A DNA stretch of 64,000 bases, from the NCBI GenBank assembly GCA_036873135.1, contig JAPTYO010000007.1, forward strand, positions 61,552,383 through 61,616,382, read 5' to 3'. Every line of letters starts with the position of its first letter. Position 1 is the first letter of the stretch. A program made the position numbers and the translations under genes. Shown here piece after piece: positions 54,466-64,000 of this stretch. This DNA is from Clarkia xantiana subsp. parviflora. Its lineage: Eukaryota > Streptophyta > Magnoliopsida > Myrtales > Onagraceae. Under the pieces are notes generated by a model that saw nothing but the letters and a program-made list of their open reading frames with translations, did no database searches and had not been told where the DNA came from.

Positions 54466-55385
54466 TTCCAAATTTTTAGAACTTCTTCCTGAGAAGGACT
54501 CGGCTGATCAACTCAACATAACTCGATCGTGTCGACGCCTTGGGTTGAGTACCCTATGATGGAAAACATCGACAACAATGTTTCTCGGCTTCTCAAGTAC
54601 CCTAGTCATTGCTCAATCTCAGCTGGGGATGCCCCATGGTTAGCACTGACGGGTTCAGATATCTCCGAATGTATGACTTGGTTGAGGATCACACATGGAT
54701 GACGTGGAGTTTGGCCAGGCATGCCACGTATTGCAATTGTCTGATATCTGGGACAAACCTGGTGGTTGACCTTAGAACGGTCGCTAAGCAAAGGGTCGCA
54801 CGCGAGATGTGCTCTTCAGGGGCCTTGATTTGGATGGTTACCCGAGCTGCAAAATGAGTAAGGAAAAACTCAATTTTTGGGGATAAAATTGATGACAACT
54901 TCTCTTACCTGGGTGCCCGACATCTTTAATGGAAATTTGCTCCATAAGTGAATAGACCTGCTGCATGTTCTGACTTTTTTGCTCCAGCGGTGGTGCTCGA
55001 TCTGAACAGGAAATGCCATTTGTTTCCACTGACCGGTTTAGAACGGCTTGGTTCGGGGACGTGTATGAATTCCACACATGGTAGGTGAAATTTTGGCATG
55101 GAAGTTCTTTGAAGGAGTCACGTTTCACGTGGTTGCGATCTCGTCGAAGTGGTCGTATGATCTACAAAAAGAGTAGGGACACTCAAATATCAAGGAAAAA
55201 ATCAAGTACAATTCATCGTACCTGAGCGTTGGATATCCCAAGTGTGCAATTTTATTCGTGCAACTGAATGGCTACAGGTTCTTTTTATGTTACCCCATTT
55301 GGCCGGCGGAACTTATATGTACACGATACCTAACCAAGGGTACCTGAAAAGAGTGAATGGAAAATCATTGTAGAGCATATGAGAA
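54466..55385 (-). other. unassigned segment with possible captured exons
   Basis: On the minus strand ~55160-54911 looks like an exon: TTTTTGTAG acceptor before it, GTAAGAG donor after it, open throughout. Another follows ~54869-54688 (TTTTGCAG acceptor), ending in a TGA. A GTACG donor after caacgctcag (~55224) suggests a further upstream exon, whose frame has a stop. I do not recognise the protein. It could be a captured gene fragment or chance. Confidence 0.3.
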
Positions 55386-56336
55386 TGTTAGATTACGGGG
55401 AGTAATCACTACGGAAACTTAAAATGGTATGTGCTAGTAATATCAATTACGCAGCGGAAAGTTTACACATACCTCAAGAGTAACCGTATTCCAAGATCCT
55501 TGCTCGAGGGAGTTCGCGATCCTCCGGACGGGTCCCGTAGAGATTCTTGTTAAAGAAGCCCTGCGTGGTGCAGCTCCACAGCAAAGCCTCTGATCGATTC
55601 TTGGCACGGGGACAGATCTCTGGGGAGTTTGCTCGAAAGCAATTTGGCACACCCTTGGTGATATATGTGGTTCGGCCGAACCCTTAGTGTGGGAGGAGGG
55701 TTTTTCTTTCTAAAACTCTATTTTGAGGGAATTATGATAACCCTAAAATTTCCCTAACACCTCTTATTTATAGGAGGAGTAAAGTGGACAAAAGTCCACT
55801 TTACCCAACCTAAATATTTCGGCCGACCTATGTAATTGTGGAGGCCCAATTTTGGGCCTCCCATGTCAATTGGGATTTGGGTCTAGCCCAATTACCCTAA
55901 TGTGACATTTACCCAAGTTCATTAGGTAAACTATACATATTAAGGGCTAGCAATTACGGCGCCCATTACCATATGCTTACAGCTCCCACTCGCCGGAATG
56001 GGAGGGTGCTTGTTAATGTATTGTTGTCCAAATCCGCATCAACATTTCTCCCCTTTGATTTGCTCCATGCTTCCGAATAGTTCATACGAGGTTTGTCGTG
56101 CCACCAGCGGATACGACGGGCATCGTGCTACTCATCTGTTAGGAGTATTGTAGCGGCTGCGGAACGTTGATTCCCTTTTCTTTAATCAACCTATTATAAA
56201 CAACATTTATATATTGAACCGCGATGTATCCTAGGTCAACTGATAATTCTCCATTTGCCTAGTTTCCACTTAGGAACACCTCTTCAAGGAATCTGTACAA
56301 GTATTCACAACCTTCAGCTAATATCCGGCTGTTGGC
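55386..56336 (-). repeat. copia LTR H3, first part (interrupted by element E)
   Basis: Starts TGTTAGATTACGG and matches 36774 to ~37750 of LTR H2, including the minus-strand TATAAATA (55772-55765). It stops mid-LTR at 56336, where E begins; the remainder would lie beyond E, outside the window. Confidence 0.75.
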
Positions 56337-57094
56337 TGATGGATATACGCCCAATTTGAACTCGTTGACTTCCGAATCATTTTATTTTTATCACCCCGTT
56401 AATGATTGTAAATCGAAACTTTGACCCGAACACCCCGCCGAAACACCAACGGTCCGGACGAGGCAAAAATACTCGTCTGGGCCACGCGTCGAACTCACCT
56501 AGGTGAGACCGGGTGGCCACACCCGATCTCCCCTAGGGGAGATCGGGTTGGCCAACCCATCTCCCCTAGGGAGGGGTTGGGTGGTCACACCCAACCCCTA
56601 CCCTTAGGGGTCGGATTTTCTCTCCGCCCCCAAGGGTCCTGGCACCGTTTCCCGACTCCCACACTTAGATTATTTCCGCCAACCTCTCCATGCTTTATGG
56701 TTTTAATTATGTGATCAATGACTAATTAATTGTGTTTAACGGTTAACGATGTCATTAAGTCACCTTAATGACACTGTTGCCTATAAATACAACTCTTCCC
56801 CCATTCATTTGATCATCTTGATTACTTGCACATTTTTAGCTCTGGCTTCTCTCTACATTTTATCTCTCTAGAAGTATTCTGACTTAAGCATCGGAGAGGG
56901 TTCATCAAGCACCACCCCCCCCCCTCCGTGCTTGATACTGCCCCTCTTGCAGGGTAGCAAGGAGCAGAGAGACAAGGAAGCGAAAGAGTAGGAAACGGTA
57001 CGAAAGACCCCGAGGAGCACATAACCCGACATCACATTAGTGGGAGATAAGCTCTAAGTTAGCGATCCGTTGACTCAAACCTTATAACCTAACA
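56337..57094 (+). repeat. 5' LTR of element E
   Basis: 758 bp, TGATGGATATACG…CCTAACA. TATAAATA at 56782-56789; gacttaagcatcggagaggg near 56881, then a C-run, then cttgcaggg. GC-rich palindromic acctaggtga / ctcccctagg blocks occur at 56500-56600. Confidence 0.8.
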
Positions 57095-57111
57095 CTTGGC
57101 GCCGTCTGCGG
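57095..57111 (+). other. primer-binding site of E
   Basis: cttggcgccgtctgcgg directly after the LTR, one base off the site in A, C and D. Confidence 0.7.
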
Positions 57112-57145
57112 TTTTCGAACAAGAAGTCTGGCAATAACTAGAGCT

Positions 57146-57490
57146 ATGGCGAATAGCCTACCATCCAGAGAGAATCGCCCACCTGGGGGCAACAGGCAAG
57201 GGAGACAACCTATGCCTCAAGCAAAGCCTAACCCAGAGAAAAGGCCTGCACATCCGGAACCTCAGGTAGCCCCAGAAGCACCCCAACCTGACAATCAGGG
57301 AGGACCCTCATGCCCTGCTAGAGCTGAGTCTTCCCCTGCCACAACCCCCATGGCTCAGAGACCACAGGGGCAAGGGGGCAACAGAGAGGGTCATCCTAGG
57401 GATACCAGTACACAATACCTCCACAGGGGTACCATTATAGAACACACCCTAAGAAGCATCCATATGGAATACCAACACAAGGCATGCTAG
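57146..57490 (+). pseudogene. gag N-terminal fragment of element E
   Basis: ATG 57146 (MANSLPSRENR) follows the primer site at the same distance as gag in the other elements. The 114 codons are Pro/Gln/Gly-rich and low in hydrophobics, like the poorly conserved gag N-terminus. A stop follows, after which VTPDLMKELEELL can be read in another frame. The conserved gag core is not recognisable. Confidence 0.45.
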
Positions 57491-59032
57491 GAAACAACAA
57501 CCAGGCTCATACCACCAATACAAGGTCTATGTATTAGCAAGGAGCCCAAGGAGTGACTCCAGATTTGATGAAGGAATTAGAAGAGTTGTTAACCTATAGA
57601 AAGGCATTAAGGAAGGGGTAAGAGAGGCAATATACGCAAGTGAAGCGACATCCGCAGGCAGAGAAGTGCCCACAGGAAGAACAACACACAAGCCCTCCAA
57701 AGGGGACATCGTAAAAATCAAAGAATGAGGGAGAAACTGCCACCCCCAATAGGAAGGCAACAATTTGTGCCTCCAAGGCAATAACAAACACAGCAAAGAG
57801 CTGGGACATACACCCCACTAAGGGAGGACATGCAAGTCAGACCACCAAGGATATAAGAGTTCCAACATCCACCTCAGCAAGGTACACATACAGTCCGTAT
57901 CATCATGGACATGACTAAGAGACATTCCAAGGAAAGCTCAAAGGGAGGGACATCGCCCCGACAACACAACAAGGCAATCACCTACTCATGATACAACACG
58001 ACAGGTCCCAACCTCTTGTGTATGACAACCCTTGGTACACATCCCCCTAGGACAGAGGAGAAGTCGAAAAGACAAGGATTTGAACAGGGGACTCATAGAG
58101 TACCACACCATGTTTGTACAAAGCTACTACAATGGGAAGTCTCATGGAGAGACGTAGTGGAGTGAGATCACACATAGCATACATGAAGGATACACCTCCA
58201 CCTAGTCCGCCTTGCAAGGATGCGACCTTATATTCCTCAAGTGGAAGGAATACACACAGACTAATGGAGGAAGACAGTTACATTACCAAGGAAGCAGGGG
58301 GTATCAACACCCCCACACCCATATCCTTCCCATATCCTCTTATTTAATTTAACTGCATAACAAGTCAACTCCCTAAAAGGGGTAGATTTCGATACTTGAT
58401 ATCAACATGTTTTCCAAGAAATACCATACTGGACGTCTTCGGGCTCCGTGGTATATATATACACAGGTGGACGACTAGAAGAGTCCATAAAACGCCGCCG
58501 CCAACCAAGAGATGCATAAGGAATAGATTTCTCAATCTCAAAGGGCACCTATAAGGTCAAGATTCTTGGAAAGATCACAAGATGGAAGGCTCACTTACAA
58601 AAATAAGTTGAGCACTCTCAACATCCTATAAAGGAACTACCATGAAGGTCACAAAGGATTACCCCTACTATAACCTTCCACTAAGCATCCTAGGGCCAAG
58701 TCCGTCGAAGGACCCCATCTGGCATCGATATGCAAGGGGGGCACCAGTCACAACATACCCTCCCCACAAACGCCCATTAGCATAAGAGGGGGTAGCCGCG
58801 AAACACATCCCTCCAAAAAATGGAGGAAACCATATCACATAGACAACGCCCACCTTCAAAGGCAAACGCCGCCAATGGATCTATATTATTTCACAAAATA
58901 GCCAGAAGTCGCGACTACACCTAGTAGGCTCATCGCAGGTAATGAAATACATTTTCATCAAAAAACTCTCAAGGGCACCAAGCCTAGCAAAGGAAGAATG
59001 GCGACACCATCATCAAGCTTTTAAAAAGGGAT
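57491..59032 (+). other. decayed interior of element E
   Basis: Dense stops in all frames; scattered GGGGGCAAC-like and purine-rich words. No gene recognised. Confidence 0.5.
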
Positions 59033-59263
59033 ATGGAAAACATAGTATTTCCACACAATGATATATTAGTCATAGGAGAGGGAATCGCTAGCTTTGACAT
59101 AAAGAGAACCATAATGCATGAAGGGAGTCCGTCAGACATCTCCCATGACCAACTATTGATGATACTAGGGAAGAGTCAGGCATACCTAATACCAAAGGAC
59201 CCCCTACTAGTAAAGGTGGTCAGAACATCAACACACGCATTAGGGACACGGCACTGCAAATGA
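59033..59263 (+). pseudogene. protease fragment of element E
   Basis: IVFPHNDILVIGEGIAS followed by IKRTIMHEGSPSDI resembles the gypsy protease block (…VKRILIDGGSSADIL); the catalytic Asp is replaced by His, so it is dead. The PLLVKV block follows, then a stop. Confidence 0.55.
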
Positions 59264-59561
59264 ACCAGGAACAAGGATGGAACACATATCCTTACAAGTA
59301 TCCTTGCATTTATCCTTGCAAAAATAAACCCCCTAGATAAAGAGGTTATCTAATAGATGACTATGTCTCTGTTCTCAAAATATGATCCTAACCCGGAGAT
59401 CCTTGGACTTCGTATTATATATGCAATGAATAACATGTTCATCAAAGATAGGTACACGAAGATTCAAGACAGCGCCCTAAAGATTAGGCGCATACCTCTA
59501 CCAAGTACGACACATTTGAGTGTTCATAAACAGTCCTTCGCCATCTCACAAGAAAGGAAGG
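59264..59561 (+). other. decayed E sequence up to element D
   Basis: No gene recognised. The last five bases, gaagg, are the expected target duplication of D; the other copy is outside the window. Confidence 0.5.
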
Positions 59562-60305
59562 TGATGGGTTCCGATGTAATCGTTAGCCCCGTTAACAGCC
59601 AATGGACGGCGAGTAGGTCCAGTGGTCCTCGTGAAAAGCCTGGAAGGCTCAGAGGCCCAGCATGAAGGGTCCCGATATATGAGCTGAAGGCTCCAGACGA
59701 GAAGCCTCTGAGCAGGCCCCGATATGCCTAAGTAAAGGCCCCGATAATAAAGCCCCGCGGAGGCTGGACCCGTCTCGTGAGACAAAGGGTCCTGGGTGGT
59801 GACCTAGAATGAGACAACTCTGGAGTCCCCGACAAGAGTTGGGACTTGTGATCAGAGGATAAGACCGAGGAACCCGCCTACTAGATAGAGTAGTGGGAAG
59901 ACGGTTAAAGATATAGATAAACTCCCCCGAGATACGCAGGGCATGCCCGAGATACTCGGAGAGTGGGCAAGATACGCGGAGCGTGGGGCGAGATATATGG
60001 AATCCTGAACGAGATATACGGAATCGTAGCGAGATATGCGGAATCATGGGCAAAACGGCCAATCACGGTCACAGGTAACTGAGTAACTTCCTCTCCTATA
60101 TAAAGGAGGAAGTTACCTCAGAAAACACAGACTCTAATACGCACTTAGATTACTGCTACCACCCCATTGATCATATACTCATTTAAGCATCGGAGAGGGA
60201 TTCTAGGTCACCACCCAGGTCATCCCCTTTTGCAGGATTACGCGGAGCCCAGAAGTCCAAAGCTTTCCGTCAAGGACGTAACGGAGCTTCGCTCGTGATC
60301 CAACA
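59562..60305 (+). repeat. 5' LTR of element D
   Basis: 744 bp, TGATGGGTTCC…CCAACA, close to LTR C. U3 gagatacgcgg units at ~59935-60045; TATATAAA at 60097-60104; catttaagcatcggagaggg near 60180. Confidence 0.92.
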
Positions 60306-60322
60306 TTGGCGCCGTCTGTGGG
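60306..60322 (+). other. primer-binding site of D
   Basis: TTGGCGCCGTCTGTGGG, as in A and C. Confidence 0.78.
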
Positions 60323-60359
60323 AAACTAACAAAAAGCCAAAATAGTTTCTACCAGATCA

Positions 60360-61405
60360 ATGGCCGGTGGTGGCAAGAAGAAACAAGTTCAGGCCGGCAG
60401 TTCTCGCCCCGCTGGAACTGTGAATTCCCCGTTGTCGGAACATGTTGCTGAACAAGGTGAGTACCCTGCTGTTTCTCAGACAGGGGGGCATGGTGATGAC
60501 GAGGTCTCAGTCCGAGACACGACGCTGAACAGGCAGGATATCCCGCGAAGGGAGGTGGATGCTCCCCCAAACCCGGTGGGGCACAGAGAGGAAGTCCCGC
60601 GAAGGTAAGTAGGCTCTTCTTCAAACTCGGAGTTGGCCAAGGTAGTGGCAGATGCTATGCCTATGTTCTTGGCGGCCATGGAGGCTCTGTTGGACAAGAG
60701 GGAGGCTGCCAGGAGGGCAGAGGAATTGCCTCCGCGAGAAGAGCTGCCTCCACCACCTCCAAGGGTGGTCCCGGAAGAACAGGAGGTCCAGGAGATTCAG
60801 CCCAGGAATAAGGGCAAGGAGCCCGCGCATTTGGAGAAGTTCATGGTCGATGGTCCGGGACCAGTACAGAACAGGACCATTCCCCTGAATGGCCCCATCA
60901 CCCCCGATCAGGTGGTGAAAATCGTCAGCATCTGCATGGGTGACCAAAAGCAAATGACATCGGAGCTAACGGATCGATCAAGTCATCCTTTCGTTCCACG
61001 GCTGCTAGATACTGTCGCCTCGCCAGGGCTAGGCATTCCGACCATCAAGGAGTATGATGGCGAAGGAGACCCGGTCCGCCATGTTCAGAGACATGTCCAG
61101 GCTTGCATGGGAAGGACCTCGAATGATGACCTCGTATGTTCACTGTTCCCGATCACTTTGGGAGAAAGGGCCATGACATGGTTTTTCAGCCTACCACCGG
61201 GGAGTATCACGTGTTGGGCTGATATGCACGATCGCTTCATCAAGCAATATCAAGGTCGGAGGCGTCTCCTGAAGAGCGTGAGGTCCCTGACCCAGGTGGT
61301 GCAGAGATCCGATGAATCGTTGGCATACTACTACCAACGGTTCACTGCCAGTGCCGCGGAGATTGACGAGGAGATATCGGAGGGGGCCGAACTTTCCTTC
61401 GGAAC
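60360..61405 (+). pseudogene. gag: gag of element D, first part
   Basis: ATG 60360 (MAGGGKKK). TAA at 60606 interrupts after 82 codons, with the frame continuing beyond. Gag core GERAMTWFFSLP is near 61160. A deletion near 61388 (relative to C's GEIIRTFLRNL) shifts the frame. Confidence 0.88.
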
Positions 61406-62490
61406 TTGACTGCTCCTTATGGTTCCGATTTGATGCATAGTGTGGCCGCGAAGGCTGTGTGGAGCATGGAGGCCCTGCAAGCGAGGGTGAAACAGCAAAT
61501 CGACGTACAGGAGTCGAAGATTGCTGCTGGAGAGCTGGATCCTCCGAAGACAGCAAGAGGAAAGCCATCGTCCAAGCTGTCGGATGATCGCAAAGGGAGC
61601 GACAAGTCGGAGGGGAGTAGGAATCGCGGTCGCCCCGAGAGAAGGGAGGACAGGCGTCCTCCGAAGAAGGATAACCGTGAAGGTCGTAGTGTTCCAATCA
61701 ACAGCTCGATGACCTCCGTGCTAGCTGTGATGGATAGGCAGGGTCTCGCCCGATACCCCCCGAGGAAGGAAGGAGAGTTCCTGGGAGGCCGCTCAGATCG
61801 TTATTGTCGGTACCATCGAGCCAATGGTCACGACACGGATAACTGTCGGGAGCTGAAGAAGGAGATAGAAAAGCTGATCCAGAAGGGGAAGCTTAAGGAG
61901 TTCGTCGGAAGAGGAAGGTTCCGATCCCGTTCCAAAAGTCGGTCACGGTCCCGTTCCAAGTCCCGTGATCGATCCCCGAAGAAGAAGAAGGTCGAGTCGA
62001 AGCCCTCTGGTTCCGGTACCCGTAAGGAGAGACGGGGGACCATTAACGTCATTCACGGAGGAATGGCAGCGGGAGGTGACACCACCGCTTCTCGGGAGAA
62101 TTATGCTTCTCGCATCTACGCTGCTGTGGTGCTAGGCAAGAGGTCCCGGTCGTGGACTCTAAAGGAGGATATGGTGATTTCTTTCTCGTCGGAGGATTTG
62201 ATAGGCGTGGAGAGCCCCCACGATGACGCCTTGGTCGTGACCCTGGATGTGGACGGATTCGAGATGAAGCGGATCTTGATAGACGGGGGGAGCTCCTCCG
62301 ACATTCTTTTCATGGATGCCCTGGAGGCCATGGGTAAGACGAAGAAGGACCTGACGCAGGTGAACTTTCCGATGGTGGGCTTCTCCGGATCGACTTCCTG
62401 TCCGTTGGGGATGATTACCTTACCGGTGGAGTTTGGTAGTGGCTGGAAGATGGAAAGGCAGAACGTGGACTTCGTTGTGGTAAATCCGCG
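61406..62490 (+). pseudogene. gag-pol: gag C-terminus, Arg/Ser tail and protease start of element D
   Basis: Continues MTAPYGSDLMHSV. The CX2HX4HX4C knuckle (CRYHRANGHDTDNC) is near 61810, the Arg/Ser-rich tail 61920-61980, pre-protease INVIHGG at ~62045 and protease IDGGSSSDIL at ~62280. A one-base loss near 62485 (after FVVV) ends the frame inside the protease region. Confidence 0.88.
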
Positions 62491-64000
62491 GGAACATACA
62501 ACGCCATTATCGGGAGGACCACCATCAACCCTCTCATGGCAGTTGCTTCAACCGTCCACCAGAAGATGAAGTTCCCGACGGACCATGGGGTCGGAGAGGT
62601 CAAGGGCGACCAGGTGGCGTCACGAAAATGCTATGTTAATGCCACTCGACGGAGAAGAAGGGAAGCCTTGGCTGTCCTGCAGACTGATGCCGATCCTCGA
62701 GAGGAGTTTGGGCGTCCCGCCCCCATGGAAGATCTGAAGGAGGTCGAGATTGATGGACCTCAAAGAAAGGTGAAGATCGGGTCTGCTTTGTCGGAGGAAT
62801 GAGCCCGAGAGTTGATCGAGCTCCTGAAGGAGTTCAAGGAGCTATTTGCCTGGTCCCCGAGTGATATGCCAGGGATCAGCCCCGACGTGATAGTGCACGA
62901 GCTGAAGATTGATCCCGCGATCAAGCCTATCGCGCAGAGGAGGCGTCCGATGGGCGCGGATAAGAGGATCGCGATCCAGCAGGAGGTGGGTAGACTGCTC
63001 GATGCTGGATTCATCAAGGAGCTCCGATTCCAGACATGGGTCGCTAACCCAGTCCTGGTGCGAAAAAGTAATGGGAAGTGGCGGATGTGTGTCGATTTCC
63101 GCGACTTGAACAAGGCATGCCCAAAGGATTGCTACCCGCTCCAGAGGATTGACCAATTGGTGGTGGCCACATCGGGACATGAGCTGCTGAGCTTCATGGA
63201 TGCCTACTCCGGATACAACCAGATCAAGATGGCTAAGGAGGATGCCCCCCATACAGCCTTCTATGCTGACAGTGATGTTTATCACTATGACGTTATGCCC
63301 TTCGGACTGATCAGTGCCGGAGCAACTTACCAGCGGATGGTGAACAAGTTGTTCGGAGACATGCTGGGGAAGACCATGGAGGCTTATGTGGATGACATGC
63401 TCGTGAAGTCCCGACAGGAAGGAGACCACGTCCAAAACTTGGCGGCGGCGTTTGAGCGGATGAGGTTTCATCAGGTTCGGTTGAACCCAGACAAATGTGC
63501 TTTCGGAGTGAACTCGGGGAAGTTCCTAGGGTTCATGGTGAGCCAGAGAGGAACCGAGGTGAATCCCGAGAAGCTGCGAGCAATTGAGGAGATGCAGTCC
63601 CCGAAGACTCATCGGGAGGTTCAAGTGTTGAATGGCCGGTTGGCCGCGATGAATCGATTCTTATCCAAGGCAAGTGACAGAGCCATGCCATTTTTCGATG
63701 TGCTAAGGGCCCACGAGAAGTTTGAATGGACCGACAAGTGCGAGGAGGCATTCCAAGCACTCAAGCAGCATCTCCGTACCCTCCCGCCGTTGGCGAAACC
63801 GGCTCCAGGCGAGCCGCTTTATCTCTATTTGGCTGTTTCTGATGTTGCTGTTAGTTCTGTTTTGATTAAGATTGTCAAAGGCAACCAAGTGCCTGTCTAT
63901 TATGTAAGCAAGGCATTTGCCAAATCAGAAATGAACTATCCCGCCATTGAGAAGTATCTCTTTGCGTTAATTGTTGCCACTCGAAAGCTCCGACCTTACT
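62491..64000 (+). pseudogene. pol: RT and start of RNase H of element D (runs off window)
   Basis: The frame continues through AVASTVHQKMKF to a TGA at 62800 (AGA in C). The same frame then stays open from 62803 to the window end: FAWSPSDMPGISPD, MCVDFRDLN (~63085), SFMDAYSGYNQ, MPFGLISAGATYQ, YVDDMLVKS (~63387), ending in Ty3 RNase H (LAVSDVAVSS, YYVSKAFAKSEMNY). The C tract that is expanded in C has its normal length here. Confidence 0.88.

Larger units (their letters stand above)
56337..64000 (+). mobile_element. gypsy element E, decayed, interrupted by element D
   Basis: 5' LTR (56337-57094), primer-binding site, remnants of gag and protease, then cut at 59561 by D. Related to F by LTR start (ATACGCCCAA) and R/U5 block. 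E sits in LTR H3; the five bases before it, ttggc, are the expected target duplication. Confidence 0.7.
59562..64000 (+). mobile_element. Tat-type gypsy element D (5' part; continues beyond window)
   Basis: Same family as C by LTR and protein: LTR, primer site, gag, protease and RT up to the start of RNase H, ending at the window edge. It carries at least two stops and two indels, so it is older or less constrained than C. Confidence 0.93.

Overview
The window looks like nuclear, repeat-rich DNA of a flowering plant. The evidence is Ty3/gypsy elements of the Tat type (second archaeal-type RNase H, antisense accessory gene, tandem arrays before the 3' LTR), Ty1/copia elements, a PIF/Harbinger DNA transposon with plant-style introns, and a plant L1-type LINE scrap. 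I see no intact host gene, rRNA, tRNA or CRISPR. The species cannot be named from sequence alone. All element letters below are my own.

Layout. 1-4150: right part of a PIF/Harbinger transposon on the minus strand. It has an apparently intact three-exon DDE transposase and a two-exon Myb/SANT-like partner. Tourist-like terminal sequence follows (to ~4660), then a LINE reverse-transcriptase fragment (4664-5043). 5044-18360: old gypsy element F (LTR, decayed interior, three kinds of tandem array). F was split at 8231/16353 by young gypsy element A (8232-16352, TSD catac). It was split or ended at 18361 by gypsy element B (18361 to ~25960), which has lost gag and its 3' LTR. 25970-30052: repeat G1, with ~0.5 kb inverted arms and a MULE-like insertion. 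30053-40900: two minus-strand copia elements, H1 and H2, both decayed. 40905-54465: repeat G2, split by young full-length gypsy element C (41572-53131, TSD aggat). 54466-55385: unassigned sequence with possible spliced exons. 55386-64000: a copia LTR (H3) interrupted by gypsy E (from 56337), which is interrupted by gypsy D (from 59562, running off the window).

How the parts work. A, C and D encode one gag-pol polyprotein: gag, CHHC knuckle, an Arg/Ser-rich tail, protease, RT, Ty3 RNase H, archaeal-type RNase H, then integrase with a GPY module. Every copy is broken by a few stops or indels, so none looks autonomous, although the LTR pairs of A and C differ at only about 1% of sites. C also carries a four-exon gene on the opposite strand between integrase and the 3' LTR, with its own TATA box. 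B holds a decayed version and A a short remnant. A has lost 97 codons of the Ty3 RNase H in frame, and B has lost gag in frame. Several unrelated repeats (A, C, G1, G2) carry tandem arrays with the same GCCTNNAGTGGYG core. That core, the antisense gene, the two clean domain losses and the intact Harbinger gene pair are the most interesting signals here.
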